DNA from: Chamaecyparis obtusa
Lineage: Eukaryota > Streptophyta > Pinopsida > Cupressales > Cupressaceae
Length of the DNA stretch: 64,000 nucleotides
Assembly: GCA_027943335.1 (NCBI GenBank)
Contig: BSBK01004082.1
Span: forward strand, 117,501-181,500
Reading direction: 5' to 3'
Shown here: positions 22,529 through 41,874 of the stretch, piece by piece
Layout: every line of letters starts with the position of its first letter
How positions within the stretch are numbered: the first letter of the stretch is position 1
Position numbers and translations under genes: made by a program
The notes under the pieces: generated by a model
What the model was told of the DNA's origin: nothing
The model's database searches: none
The model's input: only the letters and a program-made list of their open reading frames with translations

Positions 22529-25500
22529 TTACAATGTTAGGACATCTGGATATGCTATCTGCAAATTTTGGATCTCTTGTTTCCAAAATGTTGTCAGTGC
22601 ATTGACAATCTATAGATGGTCAGATAAGGCATATTGTAGTTTCTCCATCTTTTCCAAGTCTATACTTGAACCTTGATCATATGTCACCACAGTGGCATCA
22701 ATCTCCTTGATGTTCTGATTAAGTATATCTAGTGAGGGCACAAGAGCATTCCTGAGTTGTGTTTGCCTTACCCTTATCTTGGACATCTCCTTTTCAACCT
22801 TTTCTATTTTGTCTATCTATCCCTGGTATACATTATTGCACATTTTCACATCGGTGGAAGGATCTTTCACTTATTTCCTTACATTGTCTATCATTGCTTC
22901 TACCTTCTGGATTTTCTTGTTGTGATCACTAGTTAGCTTATCCTACTTCATACAATTAGCAATGATCTTCCTTCCCTTGGTTGTGAACTCCTTCAAGGAT
23001 GCTTAACCAATCTTCAATGAACTAAGGTCAAGTACGAATTTTCCAACTAGTTCACTTAATCTTTTCTTCAGATATTTCTCTTCAGCAACTTGGGATGCAG
23101 ATTCTTCCAAGCTAGAGAAGTTTGCTTTGAAATTTGTCAATATGGTACTAACATCATCAACTAAATGAACCTTAGAAACTTTCTTGTCTGAAGGTAGCAG
23201 GCTATTCAGAATGTTGACTGATTCAACAAACAGAGGGTTCCTCATCACTTGTTTCTCCTTTGCTTTCTCCATAGCTAGGACATTGATATTAATCAGGTCT
23301 TCTTTTCCCCAAGAGTCCAAGCTAGTGGTGTCTGGTGTCAAACTTGACAAAAATGATGTTTAGGGTAAGGGAGTGATAGGAGTGTTGTCCATCACTTCTT
23401 GCTTTATCTTCATAGGTATTTCAAAAGATGGTTCATCTATTGGTTCACTTCTTTTTACCTCTTCTTCTCCTTTCTCCACTTCTATCTTTTCTTTTTCTTT
23501 TTCTATCTCTTTTTCTATCTCCTTTTCTTCTTCTTCACCTGTTATATCCTCTTTTAATATTTCTTGTAGCTTAGGTGAATTTTCACCACATAGAATTTCA
23601 ACCTCATGTGTGCTCACAAAAGATTCCTCAAACTTATCCAACTCTTTATCCGTGGCCACCATGGCTATTTCTACATTATCAATGATGATTGTGTCATCTT
23701 TTTGTGTCTCATTCATGGGCGCAGGCTTCACTATGTTTGTAGGTATTACCATTATAGGCATTGGGTCCTGAGGACTTGTTACTGGTCTATTGGTGGTCTC
23801 TGACTTCTTGGCTTCCTTAGGGGGAACTTGAGTTGTGGACACAGTAGGTGGGTACATGTGCCTATCCAGAAAGACTTTCTCAAAAGCTTTCTCTATCTCT
23901 TTAGCTGCCACCTCAAAGTTCTTATCCATAATGTGAAGAGTTCTTAACTTTGTTCTGAGGTGCGGCTTCACCAGATCTAACAATAATGTTTTCTCTTCTA
24001 AGGAACATATAGGGAGGCTTTCATCTAGAATATTTTCCCTTATTCTAAGATCTTCTTCAATAGCTTATTTCTTTAAGGATTCCAAGATATTCCAAACATT
24101 GTCTAGAATGACTATCTTAAGTTCCAAGACTGTCTTCTTGAACTTAATCATATGTTTTATGATCATGCCATGAATATCTGATTTATCAATTTCACTGTAC
24201 TTCTCATAAAACTTTCCTATCTTATCTATTTTTCCTTCATAAATAATCTTTGTTCTCAAAACTTGAAGATTAGGTTTGAAACCTACCTCGGGAGGTGCTT
24301 GAGCATTCTTTTTACTACTTTTGGTTACTCACAAGGATGGGTGACTTGTGTTGGTTTCCTTCTTCCTCTTTGGTATGCTTGTGTATTCTGGAGGTGATGT
24401 GGTATCCAGAACAATTGTCTCTTTGGGTGCACAAGAGATAAACTTTATTTTACCCTATTTATCCTTTGGATCATCAGTCCTCTCAATTTTGATTTTCTTC
24501 ATTTTAGGATCATCTTTCTTGGTTTCGACTGTGGATGAGTTCTCAAATTCCAAAGCTATATTTTCTTTATTTTCTTTGTCTAGTTCTATCTGTGTTACAC
24601 CATGAATTCTGAATATCTCAGATGCAATCTTAGAGGCTTTCCTCTTAGTTGTTGCATTGTTTAGAACTGCATCAACTTCCCTTGTCTTTTCTTCATAAGT
24701 ACCCCACCTAGGCTCATTAGGGTCCTCAGGTTCTGATAGTGATACTTGTGCATATGCTTCAAAAATTGGTTCTTCTACCTCATAACCAACTGGATGGATC
24801 CACTTTTTTCTAGTCTCTACAGCTTCCATGCACGTTAGGTCAGTTTCTACCATAAAGAAAATGTTGTCTTTGTATTTGTCAACAATAATCTCTGGTATCC
24901 TATACCTCATCTGCATTTTGATCATGAATGCCTTCAATTCTAGCTCCATGTAATCCTTCAAAGTGCTCTTAGTAGATGGCTTAAGAGATATTTGAGGCAT
25001 TGTAGGTATACTTTTATCCAAGTACAAATCTGAAACCTTTCCAAGTATATGGAAGTACATGTAAATGATTAAAGACCCAAACCTGAATATTTTGGTCTTA
25101 TCATTCTTGATGGCTTTAATGTTGTCAATCAATTATGTGCGCAAGATCTCACACAAATTGAACTCCCCATTTTCCTTAACATTTCTAATTGCTGCAAGAA
25201 TAGTGGTCACGAACACACTATTCACCCTATTGGTGTGCTAAAATCTGTAACCTAGTATCATAGACATCAATTTGATGTCTTTCTCTTCAATAGGCTCAAT
25301 TTTCATACCACACCTATCACTTCTGGATCTACATGCCTGTTCAATTAATTTCCTTACATCCTTTCCCACTAGAAGAATGACACATGTCCTAGAAAGGCCT
25401 ATCATTTCATGAATAAGATCTCCTGTGAATCTTACTAGGACTTCACCTATCCAAAATAGGCCATCATGGATTCTACTTAACAAGATCTTGATCCACTCAT

Positions 25501-25801
25501 ATTCATAGAACTCATATCCCGTAGAATACTCAATAATGGGATGGTCTTCCAAATGTGAAAAATCATCTAGGAATGTTCTATCTGGTTTCATCATGGTATC
25601 AAGGTGTGACCTTATCCTATTAAGTCCAACTGGTTCCTTCTTATAGTATATGTAAGCATGAATGTCTTCTACAGACATTATGCCCATAGCTTGGGTTCTT
25701 GAAAATGCACCTTCTAAGTCATCTAGGGTTGACTTAAAAGGGTTCCTCTTAAAGACATATCTCTTTCTCTTAGAAACATCAAACACAATTGGTGTAGCCA
25801 T
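22529..25801 (-). pseudogene. E2 ORF2: ~1,090-codon unknown protein, one frame closed only by nonsense codons
   Basis: From ATG at 25801 to TAA at 22531-22529 every segment lies in the same minus frame, 3,273 bases without a frameshift. About ten in-frame stops interrupt it (for example 25240-25238, 25135-25133, and near 24455, 24065, 23360 and 23003). Most could come from CAG or CAA. Blocks in order: RKRYVFKRNPFKS, DDLEGAFSR, WIKILLSRIHDGLFWIG, LIHEMIGL, then FRFGSLIIYMYFHI, MRYRIPEIIVDKY, PRWGTYEEKTRE, KRKASKI, IGKFYEKYSE, LVKPHLRTKLR, a Pro/Thr-rich then Glu/Lys-rich linker (23870-23400), YLKKRLSEL, and a C-terminus like a coiled coil. All have counterparts in E1 ORF2 in the same order. 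No polymerase, protease or integrase motif is seen. Function unknown; the N-terminal ~190 residues are best conserved and most likely a folded domain. Confidence 0.82.
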
Positions 25802-26279
25802 GAATTACTTGGTTAACGCTTCAAATCAGATTCCAAAGACTTCTGAATCATTGCGTCGAACTAGGGCTTCGTAACTGATCAATACACTTCTTCGCTAGTA
25901 AATCAAGCTTCAACACTTCACAATTCAACTTCTAGGACTTCTGTGGTCTCCAATCACTCTAACTTGAATGCAATGAGTGATCTGTAAGTTTTCATAGACT
26001 ATAAAGTGAAATTTCCACCATTAATGCTTGGTACATAAACCAGAATTTGATTGAGAATTTCCAACTTCCATCCTGTAATTGATCAGGTAGTGCGCTCTTG
26101 CACATAGCATCAAATAGTCTCCAAAATGTTAAATCCAAAGGTGCATACTCTAAGGGTGAGTATACCAGCTGTGCAGGGGTCTAGAGCTAAAATTAGCTCC
26201 CCCTGTGACCCTAAGGGTCATTCATCTAGATGTAGAGGGTGCGTCCATTGTAGATGCATCCAATACATACTCATCAACC
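25802..26279 (-). other. Spacer of E2 between gag and ORF2, left of the EN insertion
   Basis: No convincing frame. On the minus strand it is the leader of ORF2. CAACC at 26275-26279 is the left target copy of EN. Confidence 0.5.
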
Positions 26280-27675
26280 TATATCATCTTAAAATGGAAG
26301 CACTTCCATGATAAGAGCATTTAGCCCTCCAAGTAAGTAGTATGGGGTCATGTTAAGTGCCTTGATCGGGTCTTTGCATGTATTTGGCTTTCTTCCCCCG
26401 TTTTGCTTCTCTCTATACCTGATTTCACTTTATTTATGCATTTCTTAGCATTATGGACTAAGGACCTGAGGTTTTTGACCTCAAGGTCAAAGTCAACCTT
26501 GAGGTTCAAATTTGACCTCAACCCTAACCTAGGTCAGGGATGACCTTGACCCTGACCTAGGGCGGGTTCTACCTCATCCTTGACCCAGATTTATAATTTC
26601 TGGGTATTGGGTTTTAGAAAGATTCTTTTTCCCACCTCTAGGTCGGCCATTTTGGGTTTCAGAATGCTAAATCCTTAAATTGCATTTAATATGGATCCAT
26701 TTCTAGGGGTTAAGGTTAATTGGGATTTAATTCCACTATGTCGGCCTTCTCTAGAGGTTTGTGCCCTAGTTCACTATAAAAGGAATCCTTCCTCTCTCAT
26801 TTTCTCCATCAAGTTTTGTGAGAAAATCTCTCAATCAAGTTTTCATATCTCATCTCAAGAAATTTCATGAGAAAGCTCTCAAGTGCAAGCAAGTGAATTA
26901 AAGAATTCAAGCAAGTATTCAATCATTCAAGTGATCAAGCATCCATTCATCAAGGAGATCCATTGTTTTCCATTGAAGGATTCAATCTCTTTGGAGCCCC
27001 CTTGAAGATCCATCCTTCAACATTCATCCAAGTTAATTTATATGCAAAGATCTATTCAAGATTGGTGTTGAAGATCAAATGGCATTGATTTGAGACATCC
27101 TAAATTCATTCTACATCCATTGGAGCATCCCTACTTGTGGATTTGAGGATTCAAATCCTCTACAAGGACTTCAACATAAGCAAGGTACAGGTGGGGAACT
27201 GCAGATCTGAGATTGGATTTAGATACCCTTTTTGGTGAACTTTCAAGATCTGCAAACAAAGTCAAAGTTGACCTTCAAAATATTAATGTAGCCTTTGACC
27301 TTTTATCGGGGTCAAAGACTACTTGCTGTCAGAAAGATAAAAGTTTTCAGGGTTTTTTTTGTCTCGACATTTCTAGTTTGAAACAAGTTACAGAATTGCC
27401 CGAAACTACACACAGACATTGGAAATTAGCATTTTCCAGATCTGTCCTATTTTGAGGTTAGTACTTGCCTTTCAATTATTTCAAATTTCACGCACATTTT
27501 CTTCATAGGGAAATATAAGGTTTTCTTCCTCTTTCATATTCTTCATAGATTGATTCAATTGCGCATTAACCTTTTGGTTGACCAATTTGGATCTCTCCTT
27601 TGGGAATTTGGATTTAGAAGTAGATCTCATATTTACCCCATACATTTTAGGGTGGATACTATTTTACCTTATTCA
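26280..27675 (+). repeat. EN 5' LTR
   Basis: It starts TATATCATCTT, with the TG end mutated to TA, and ends CTTATTCA. It matches 41875-43267. It carries a 12-bp perfect inverted repeat, CCTAGGTCAGGG and CCCTGACCTAGG, at 26528-26539 and 26550-26561. From about 26820 to 27180 there is a run of short CAAGTCAAGCATTCAAG-like repeats. Confidence 0.92.
26775..26781 (+). promoter_or_regulatory. EN 5' LTR TATA box
   Basis: TATAAAA sits in TTCACTATAAAAGG about 495 bp into the LTR and is kept in the 3' LTR at 42367-42373. Transcription would start near 26805. Confidence 0.7.
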
Positions 27676-27778
27676 TTTCCATGAACCCGACAAGCTTACT
27701 CTCTTTCTTTTTGGTGTTAGATTTACCTTTGTCTTATTGTGTGTGTTCACCATCATTATTCATTTTGGTGAACCCGAC
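27676..27778 (+). promoter_or_regulatory. EN primer binding site, present twice
   Basis: TGGTGAACCCGAC at 27766-27778 is preceded by TTATTCA, the same bases that end the LTR. An altered copy, CCATGAACCCGAC, lies directly after the LTR at about 27679-27691, so an 87-bp segment has been duplicated. I cannot name the tRNA with confidence. Confidence 0.6.
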
Positions 27779-28078
27779 ATACTTACTCTCCTTTCTTTTG
27801 TGGAATTGGATGCCCTATTGTGTTTGGTGGTATTAGATTTCCTTTTATCTTTTTGGTATTAGATTTCTCTTTTATGTTAAATCTTGTATGCTAATTAGAT
27901 TTCAAAAATACAAAATATTCATGCTTTATGTGTTCTTAGTTTAGTTCATTTGCATTGCATTGGTTTATGATCTTTACTACTACTAGTCCTACTTATAACA
28001 TTCCAATTAGAAGAAGTCATAGACTGATGGGTGCCTTTGATCCTGAATCTTCCTCTCCTTTCCTTAGGATCCCAGATG

Positions 28079-30613
28079 ATGGGTACCTTTGTTGTGTCAT
28101 CCTTACAACAACAACTTGCTTCCCTAACTCAAAACAAGTTTAGTGTTCCTACATGTGACATGGGAAGTATTTTGTCCTGAGACATCATTCGTACTCCTGT
28201 TCCTCAGCAAGTCTATATGCCTCATCTTGAGAATTATAATGGAAAAGGAGACCCCATTCATCATGTTAAAAATTTCCAAATCCTTTGTAGTGATTATGCT
28301 CATGACCATAGGATTTTAGCCAAACTGTTTGCTCAAAATTTCCATAACAAGGCCTTACAATAGTATTGTTCCTTGCTGCCTTATTCTATTGATTCTTTTC
28401 CACAACTAGCCAATGCCTTTATTCAATAATTTCAAAACAACATTGGCCCACAAGTATCTTTGACTGATTTGATGCATTGTAAACAAAGTGCTAAGGAAAA
28501 ATTGACTGAGTTTATTGGTAGATTTAAGAATTTATAAGCTTAGATTTCCTATCATGTTCCTAATATTGATATTCAACATATGTTTATTTCAAATTTGCAA
28601 AAGGATATTAGAGATAAGATTATGCTTACTGAATTTACCTCTTTTCAACAACTTTGTGTAGCACTTCATCATTGTCAATTACAAGTGAGTCAATTTGAGA
28701 GAAACACTCCAATGGCTCCTGTTCTAGTTGATAAAAGTGATGCTGCTCCTAATCCAAACAAATTTAAAAAGTTCAACAATTATGTCAAGATAAACAAACA
28801 AGTGAATGCAGTTACTGATCAAGTTGTTATTGCATCTCACAATGCCACTTTTTCATCCACTGCTTTTTGATTAAATTGTATGTTTACTCCTCTCTCTAAA
28901 TATTTACATGCTATTATGAATAGGTTGTTAACTACTAATATGATTACTTTACCTCCTATTCGACCTCTTTTACCTGCTACGATTGTATCTAAATCTTTTG
29001 ATCCTAAATGTTTTTATCAATATCACTGTCAAAATGGTCATGATACTGAAAAGTTTTATTCTTTAAAACATAAGGTTCAAGACTTAATTGATTCTAATGT
29101 CTTATCTTTTGATAATCTTGATGGTAGTGGAAACAAATTTGTCTCTCCTCCTAATCAAAACCTTCAAATCTATATGGATCCTTTACCTACACATGATACT
29201 AATACCATTGCTCAGCCATCTACTATAGAAATTGTGTATGATTCAAAGATGAATGATCTCAATCATGTTGTTAATCAAGTGGAGCATGTTGTTCAATCTG
29301 TATCTCCACCTCAACCTCAACCTCAACCTCAACCTCAAATTCAACCTCAAGTTCAATCTCAACCTCAACCAAAACCTAAGCCTAAATTGAAAACTCAACC
29401 TAAACCTTGACAACAACCTAAGAATAAAAGACCTCAGGAACTTTTGATTACCTTTGATGACTCTGAGACTATTAAAGCTCTTGATGGTCCCCTTTACATT
29501 TATGCTAGGATTTTTGAGAAACCTACTCATGGTTTTCTTGTTGATCCTACATCCTTAGTCAATGTTATTATTGAAGAAAATATTTTTATGAAAAGCTTAC
29601 AACGCGATTCTTATGATACATCAAATGTGTGGATTTAGAATTGTAATGGTTTTCTTTATCCATCATTTGGTTCTATTACTTTATCGGTTGAACTTTGTGG
29701 AAAAATTGTGAACACTACCTTTGTTGTTGTTCCTACTTCTAATCAATTTCAAGTTAAGCTAGGTTTGCCTTGGTTGAATTCCATGCATGTTGTTGCTTCA
29801 CCTATCCATAAGTGTCTTAAATTTGTTCATGATGAAAAATTGAAGAAGGCTAATAATAGTTTATATCAACCTTCTAGGCCTAGAGATTGTGCTGCTCTTG
29901 ATTTCTTTTGGCCTTCATTACCCAATTCATGTTCTCCTCGACCTGATAATCTTTTCCGTTCATATCAAGCTTATAAACATTGTAAGATTCTTGAATTAAG
30001 CATACCTCCTATGGATCTTAATCATGGTCTTTTTCCTACACCTTCTATACATCCTTTAACTATGGCTTCTAGTTTTGTTAATCAAGTTCCTCCTATTACT
30101 GACAATCCTACTGATCTTCCTAAAGAACCTGTGAAGGATCCTATGATTGTTCCTCCTAGTTCTCAACCTATTTCAAATAAATCAAAATGGAATCGATCTA
30201 CTAATGAATAGCGTAAAAAATGTCATGGTCATGCTAAAGCTCGTAATTTTGTTCTTTAAAGATCTCTACTTTCTTCACATAAGACTATGCATGATGTGTT
30301 AGAAGAAGTTGTTACTAATAATGATGTTAAGATGCATGATTATGATAATTCTATTCATATCTTAGATCCTATTTTTATTAATTTGGATGAAGAAGATACT
30401 CTTGATGATATTGATGATGTTAATGATGAATATGAGACTATTGACATTGACATTGATTTACCTATTATGCTTTCATCACAATTGACTCTTACACCTAGTA
30501 TCGAACATGATGATTCTCAAGAGGATCCTTGTTTGGAACTAGTTATCATTCCTACTATGTTGGATATAGTCCCTCTTGTGAGTTACCCACCTTCCCTAAA
30601 TGATATACAATGA
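28079..30613 (+). pseudogene. EN gag-protease polyprotein with acidic tail, closed only by nonsense codons
   Basis: A single frame runs from ATG at 28079 to TGA at 30611-30613, 845 codons with no frameshift. In-frame stops fall near 28181, 28361, 28427, 28535, 28868, 29408, 29636, 30209 and 30257. The first ~260 codons match the retrotransposon Gag domain: GKGDPIHHVKNFQ, then ALQ.YCSLLPYSIDSFPQL, then LTEFIGRF. A short knuckle-like CFYQYHCQNGHDTEKFY follows near 29018. A Pro/Gln repeat lies at 29305-29410. A protease-like region follows: GFLVDPTSLVNVI near 29530, with DP replacing the usual D-S/T-G, and VKLGLPWLNSMH near 29750. The last ~130 codons are Asp/Glu-rich (DEEDTLDDIDDVNDEYET). The polyprotein stops there. 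It should assemble particles; replication would need another element's polymerase (inference). Confidence 0.82.
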
Positions 30614-31015
30614 GATGGGGAGAGTAGGCATGCTTGATCTACTTGTCCTTCATGGTAGCTTTGTTTCCTATTTGCCTACTATACTATGCTTCTCCCGTAA
30701 TGTTTTTGCTAAATGTTGTTAGATTCTTTTATACGATCCTTGTTACTTTGTTAGTGCAAGGTGATAAAGGAAATGAAATTGTTGTACAATTCCTCTATAT
30801 GTATCTCTATTCTTCTATATGTTGTTTCATTTTATGTCATAAATGTGCTATTGTTCACAAATGTTTCCTTGTGTATGTTTGTTCCTGGATAGGATTTGAC
30901 ACTCCATGAGATACCAATATACTTATGACTGATATTAAGGAGGGGTTAATTACAAATGTGGTAAATCTATAAGTAATTGGACCAACTATAGGGACAAGAT
31001 TGTCCTCTTCACTTC
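30614..31015 (+). other. EN interior after the polyprotein
   Basis: No coding frame of merit. The expected reverse transcriptase does not follow. ACTTC at 31011-31015 is the left target copy of the solo LTR. Confidence 0.5.
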
Positions 31016-34000
31016 TGGCTCTGCAAAATCAAGGCGGGTGCACCTAATCCAATAGATACAACTCTATTCCTTACTCAATACTAGATCTTACAATAGATAA
31101 TAGTGAGAAAGTACTAAATAACAACCTATTATTCATTGACTCTCCATCATTGGGGTGAAATAACTGATGTCCACAAACATAAAATTGAAAAGATTGAAAG
31201 GATTTGATTAAACTTTTGCAGAATACAACACATCCCGACCAAACATGTATCAAGATAAAATTTACTTGCTTCAAATCAGTGCCTTATCCATTGGGAAAAT
31301 CATCTAGTGCACTACAAAATATAAAGTATGATTACTATTACTTCTATTAGTCCATTTTCTAGTCAATGCAAAATCCCGTGAAAATGGCCTCTTCCCTGCA
31401 AATTTTGAAGATGTCCTGCCATGCCTGCAATCACATTTTAAACTTACAAATAAATTCTACAATGTTTCATTATGTGCGCCCTTAGCCCTATGTTCTTCAT
31501 ATTGTCACCTTGCTCCAGTCCAAATCAAGCACGTGCTAAATCGTAAAACCTAGGGAGAAATTCAAGTTTCAAGGTCTGCAGGAAACAATTTCAGAATATG
31601 CCTCAATGTCAGAAACCCACAATATTTTTGAAAACCCATGATGTTTTCGGTCTCCCTGCCACCTTTTGGTCTGCATGAAAACCCTGGATGTTTTTGATCT
31701 TTTGCTGAAAACCCTATGTGTTTTCAATCTCTCGCCGAAAACCTTGTGAGTTTTCGACCTCGCACCTTTTCCTCTTTGTTAGTGTTTCCTATCTGCGCAG
31801 CTGCGACCTATTAGTGGGCCCAAGTTTTTGAAAGTTTTAAATTGATTGTTTGTCACATGATCACATGTTAGAGTTTTCTGACATGCGACCATGCGACCGG
31901 CTATTTCTTATGTGGGGCCTAGTCCTTGCTCGGTTGTGTGGCTGATTCTCCAAATCTTCTGGTGGTTACTTCTTTTATTCAAAGATCACGCGAATGTGTA
32001 GTCACATAATCTCTGAATGTTTGGTGTTCTTTTGACCTTGTCGCATGATTGCAAGGGCCATTTTCATGGCTTGCGACCATGCGACAAGGTTCCTTGCGTG
32101 TGGGGCCCGTTGGTGGGAAGGCAGTGGTCCCATTGGTGGTTATGCGGTGGCCTGTGGTTGGTTGTCGCATGATTGCATGTTAGAGATTTCTGACATGTGA
32201 TCATGTGACAAGGGTACCACGTTGTGTTGGGGCCCAATGGTAGGTGGTGATGTGGCATTTTTTGATTGGTCGATGTGGCGGTGACATGGAAGTTCTCAGT
32301 GGGGCCAATGTTTTCAGTGTCCTAACAAATTCAACGTTTGGTGGTGAATGTTGGTAGTTAGTCGCATGTTTGCATAGCCTTTTTCAAGGCTATGTGATCA
32401 TGCAACTGATGTTTTGTGTTAACTCATGGTAGCGGAGTTGTGCAGTGATAATGGATTGCAGTGCATCACATGTTCACATAGCCCATTTCCTGGCTATGCG
32501 ATCATGGGACAACCATTGTTTTGCAGTGTTTTTGCAGTTGGCTGTTTGCGATGAAAGTGGTAGCTTAGAATTGATTTCTACAGGATAGTTGCAGTTGCAA
32601 AGTTGATGATGAAGATCTATGTGGCCACTCAAATCAAATTTTCTTGCCTGGGGTACCATGCCTGATGAATGTAAAGGACTTGTATTGGACTGTAGGCGGC
32701 TATGGTTTAGTATGTGTCAGAAATCTTCTTGGCCTGTACATGCAAGATCTTATATTGTTGGCTCTGGCATTTAATTTTGTGTTGTCTGTTACAAGAAATC
32801 AATTAAAATTGTATCTGTAGTTAGCCTAGAGAATGAAACTAGATATTTGTACAATCGGATTTGATCTGATACTCTTGGGTTTCTAGGCTTTTCTGGCATT
32901 TTCTATCATTTCTTGTTCAGAGTGGTTGTTGTAAACTTAATTTTTCCCTAATCATCCGTAGTTTGTTGCATCCTATTTTGGGATCCCAAGATGATTAGTG
33001 GTATACATTGCAGGTTGTTTGACTTTGTAAGCGTTCCTTCTTCTACAAATTTTTGAGGAGAATTGGTTCCAAGTGAAGGGTCCTTTTCCTGTAGATATTT
33101 CTTCTTCTTCTCTGCATATAGGGTGTTCTTCCTCCATTGTTGGTTCAGAGAATATGATACATTTTATAACAGATGTCTTATGTATGATATTTCAGCATAT
33201 TCGTACTTCTATCAAGTTGTCTCCATTTGAGTCCCGAACTTATTGATTATGGTATCAAGGGTGTTGTAGTCTTTCTATTTGCATTTCCAGTGAGTGTCTA
33301 CAATAGAGTTTTCTTCGTAGAGATAACTGAGTTTAAGATTGGTTTTCAGGTGTGTATAAGTTGAGGTATCAAGGGTGTCTCAAGCTTGTCTTCCAGTGGA
33401 TGCTGGCTATGTATTGCTTTTTTATAGGTCCCTTCTAAGGGGAGGGTTAAAATCCTTTGAATAGGTAATTGCATATCTGGGTACACAGATGGATAGTTGA
33501 AGTATGGTTTGATTAGTAGTATATGCTTGGTGTAAGGAACTAACATATTTGAATGTGTTGTCCTCTTGTTTCATAGCTCTATTACAGTGAGGTATTTGAC
33601 TTTGATGCCCATTGGATAAGGCACTGGTCTATGAGAGACTTAGGGTATCTCAGGGGTCCTTTCAACCCAACATTAAATCAATTACCTTTCCCTTTCATGT
33701 TGGTAGTAGTAGTAGTAGTAGGAGTTTCTCTCTAGTCTTTAGACTCATTCTATGCAAGTAGGGTTGTTGCATAAGGATTGGCTTCATTGGGGTATGAGTT
33801 ACCTGAAGGGGTTTGAAGAATATTCCACACTAATCTATCTGCAGGCCTTTTATTCACCAAAAGGATGTCATGAGTGTGCAGATAAGGCAATACCCGCTTG
33901 AGTGAATGTGGAGCTCAAAGAAGAAGGAGGATGTTCTCTATCCTCATCAATTGGATTGTTTTCTTGTCAAACTTGAGTACCTAACCTACGATTCAAGCCC

Positions 34001-34044
34001 ACCTATTTGATTCAAGTTTGGTCCTGCAAGGAAAAGCTCCAACA
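31016..34044 (+). repeat. Probable solo LTR of an E4-related family, 3.0 kb
   Basis: The last ~1.1 kb (about 32930-34044) matches the 3' part of both E4 LTRs: CCGTAGTTTGTTGCATCCTA, CATATAGGGTGTTC, GGCACTGGTCTATGAGAGAC and CAAGGAAAAGCTCCAACA, in order. The end, CAACA, is followed by ACTTC (34045-34049). ACTTC also stands at 31011-31015 before a TG. That pair sets the left end. The upstream ~1.9 kb is not recognisably like E4, so the left boundary is less sure than the right. It contains repeated ATGCGAC and TTGCATG-type motifs (31860-32520). Confidence 0.55.
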
Positions 34045-34049
34045 ACTTC

Positions 34050-41862
<7,813 letters not shown>

Positions 41863-41874
41863 GTGGGGGCTTAA
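41863..41874 (+). promoter_or_regulatory. EN polypurine tract
   Basis: GTGGGGGCTTAA directly precedes the 3' LTR and fits a plus-strand primer site. Confidence 0.7.

Noticed and set aside
23373..23771. Ser/Phe-rich plus-strand frame of 132 codons
   Set aside because: It is the antisense shadow of the Glu/Lys-rich linker of E2 ORF2.
29243..29530. 95-codon minus-strand Arg/Leu-rich frame
   Set aside because: It is the antisense of the Pro/Gln repeat in the EN polyprotein.
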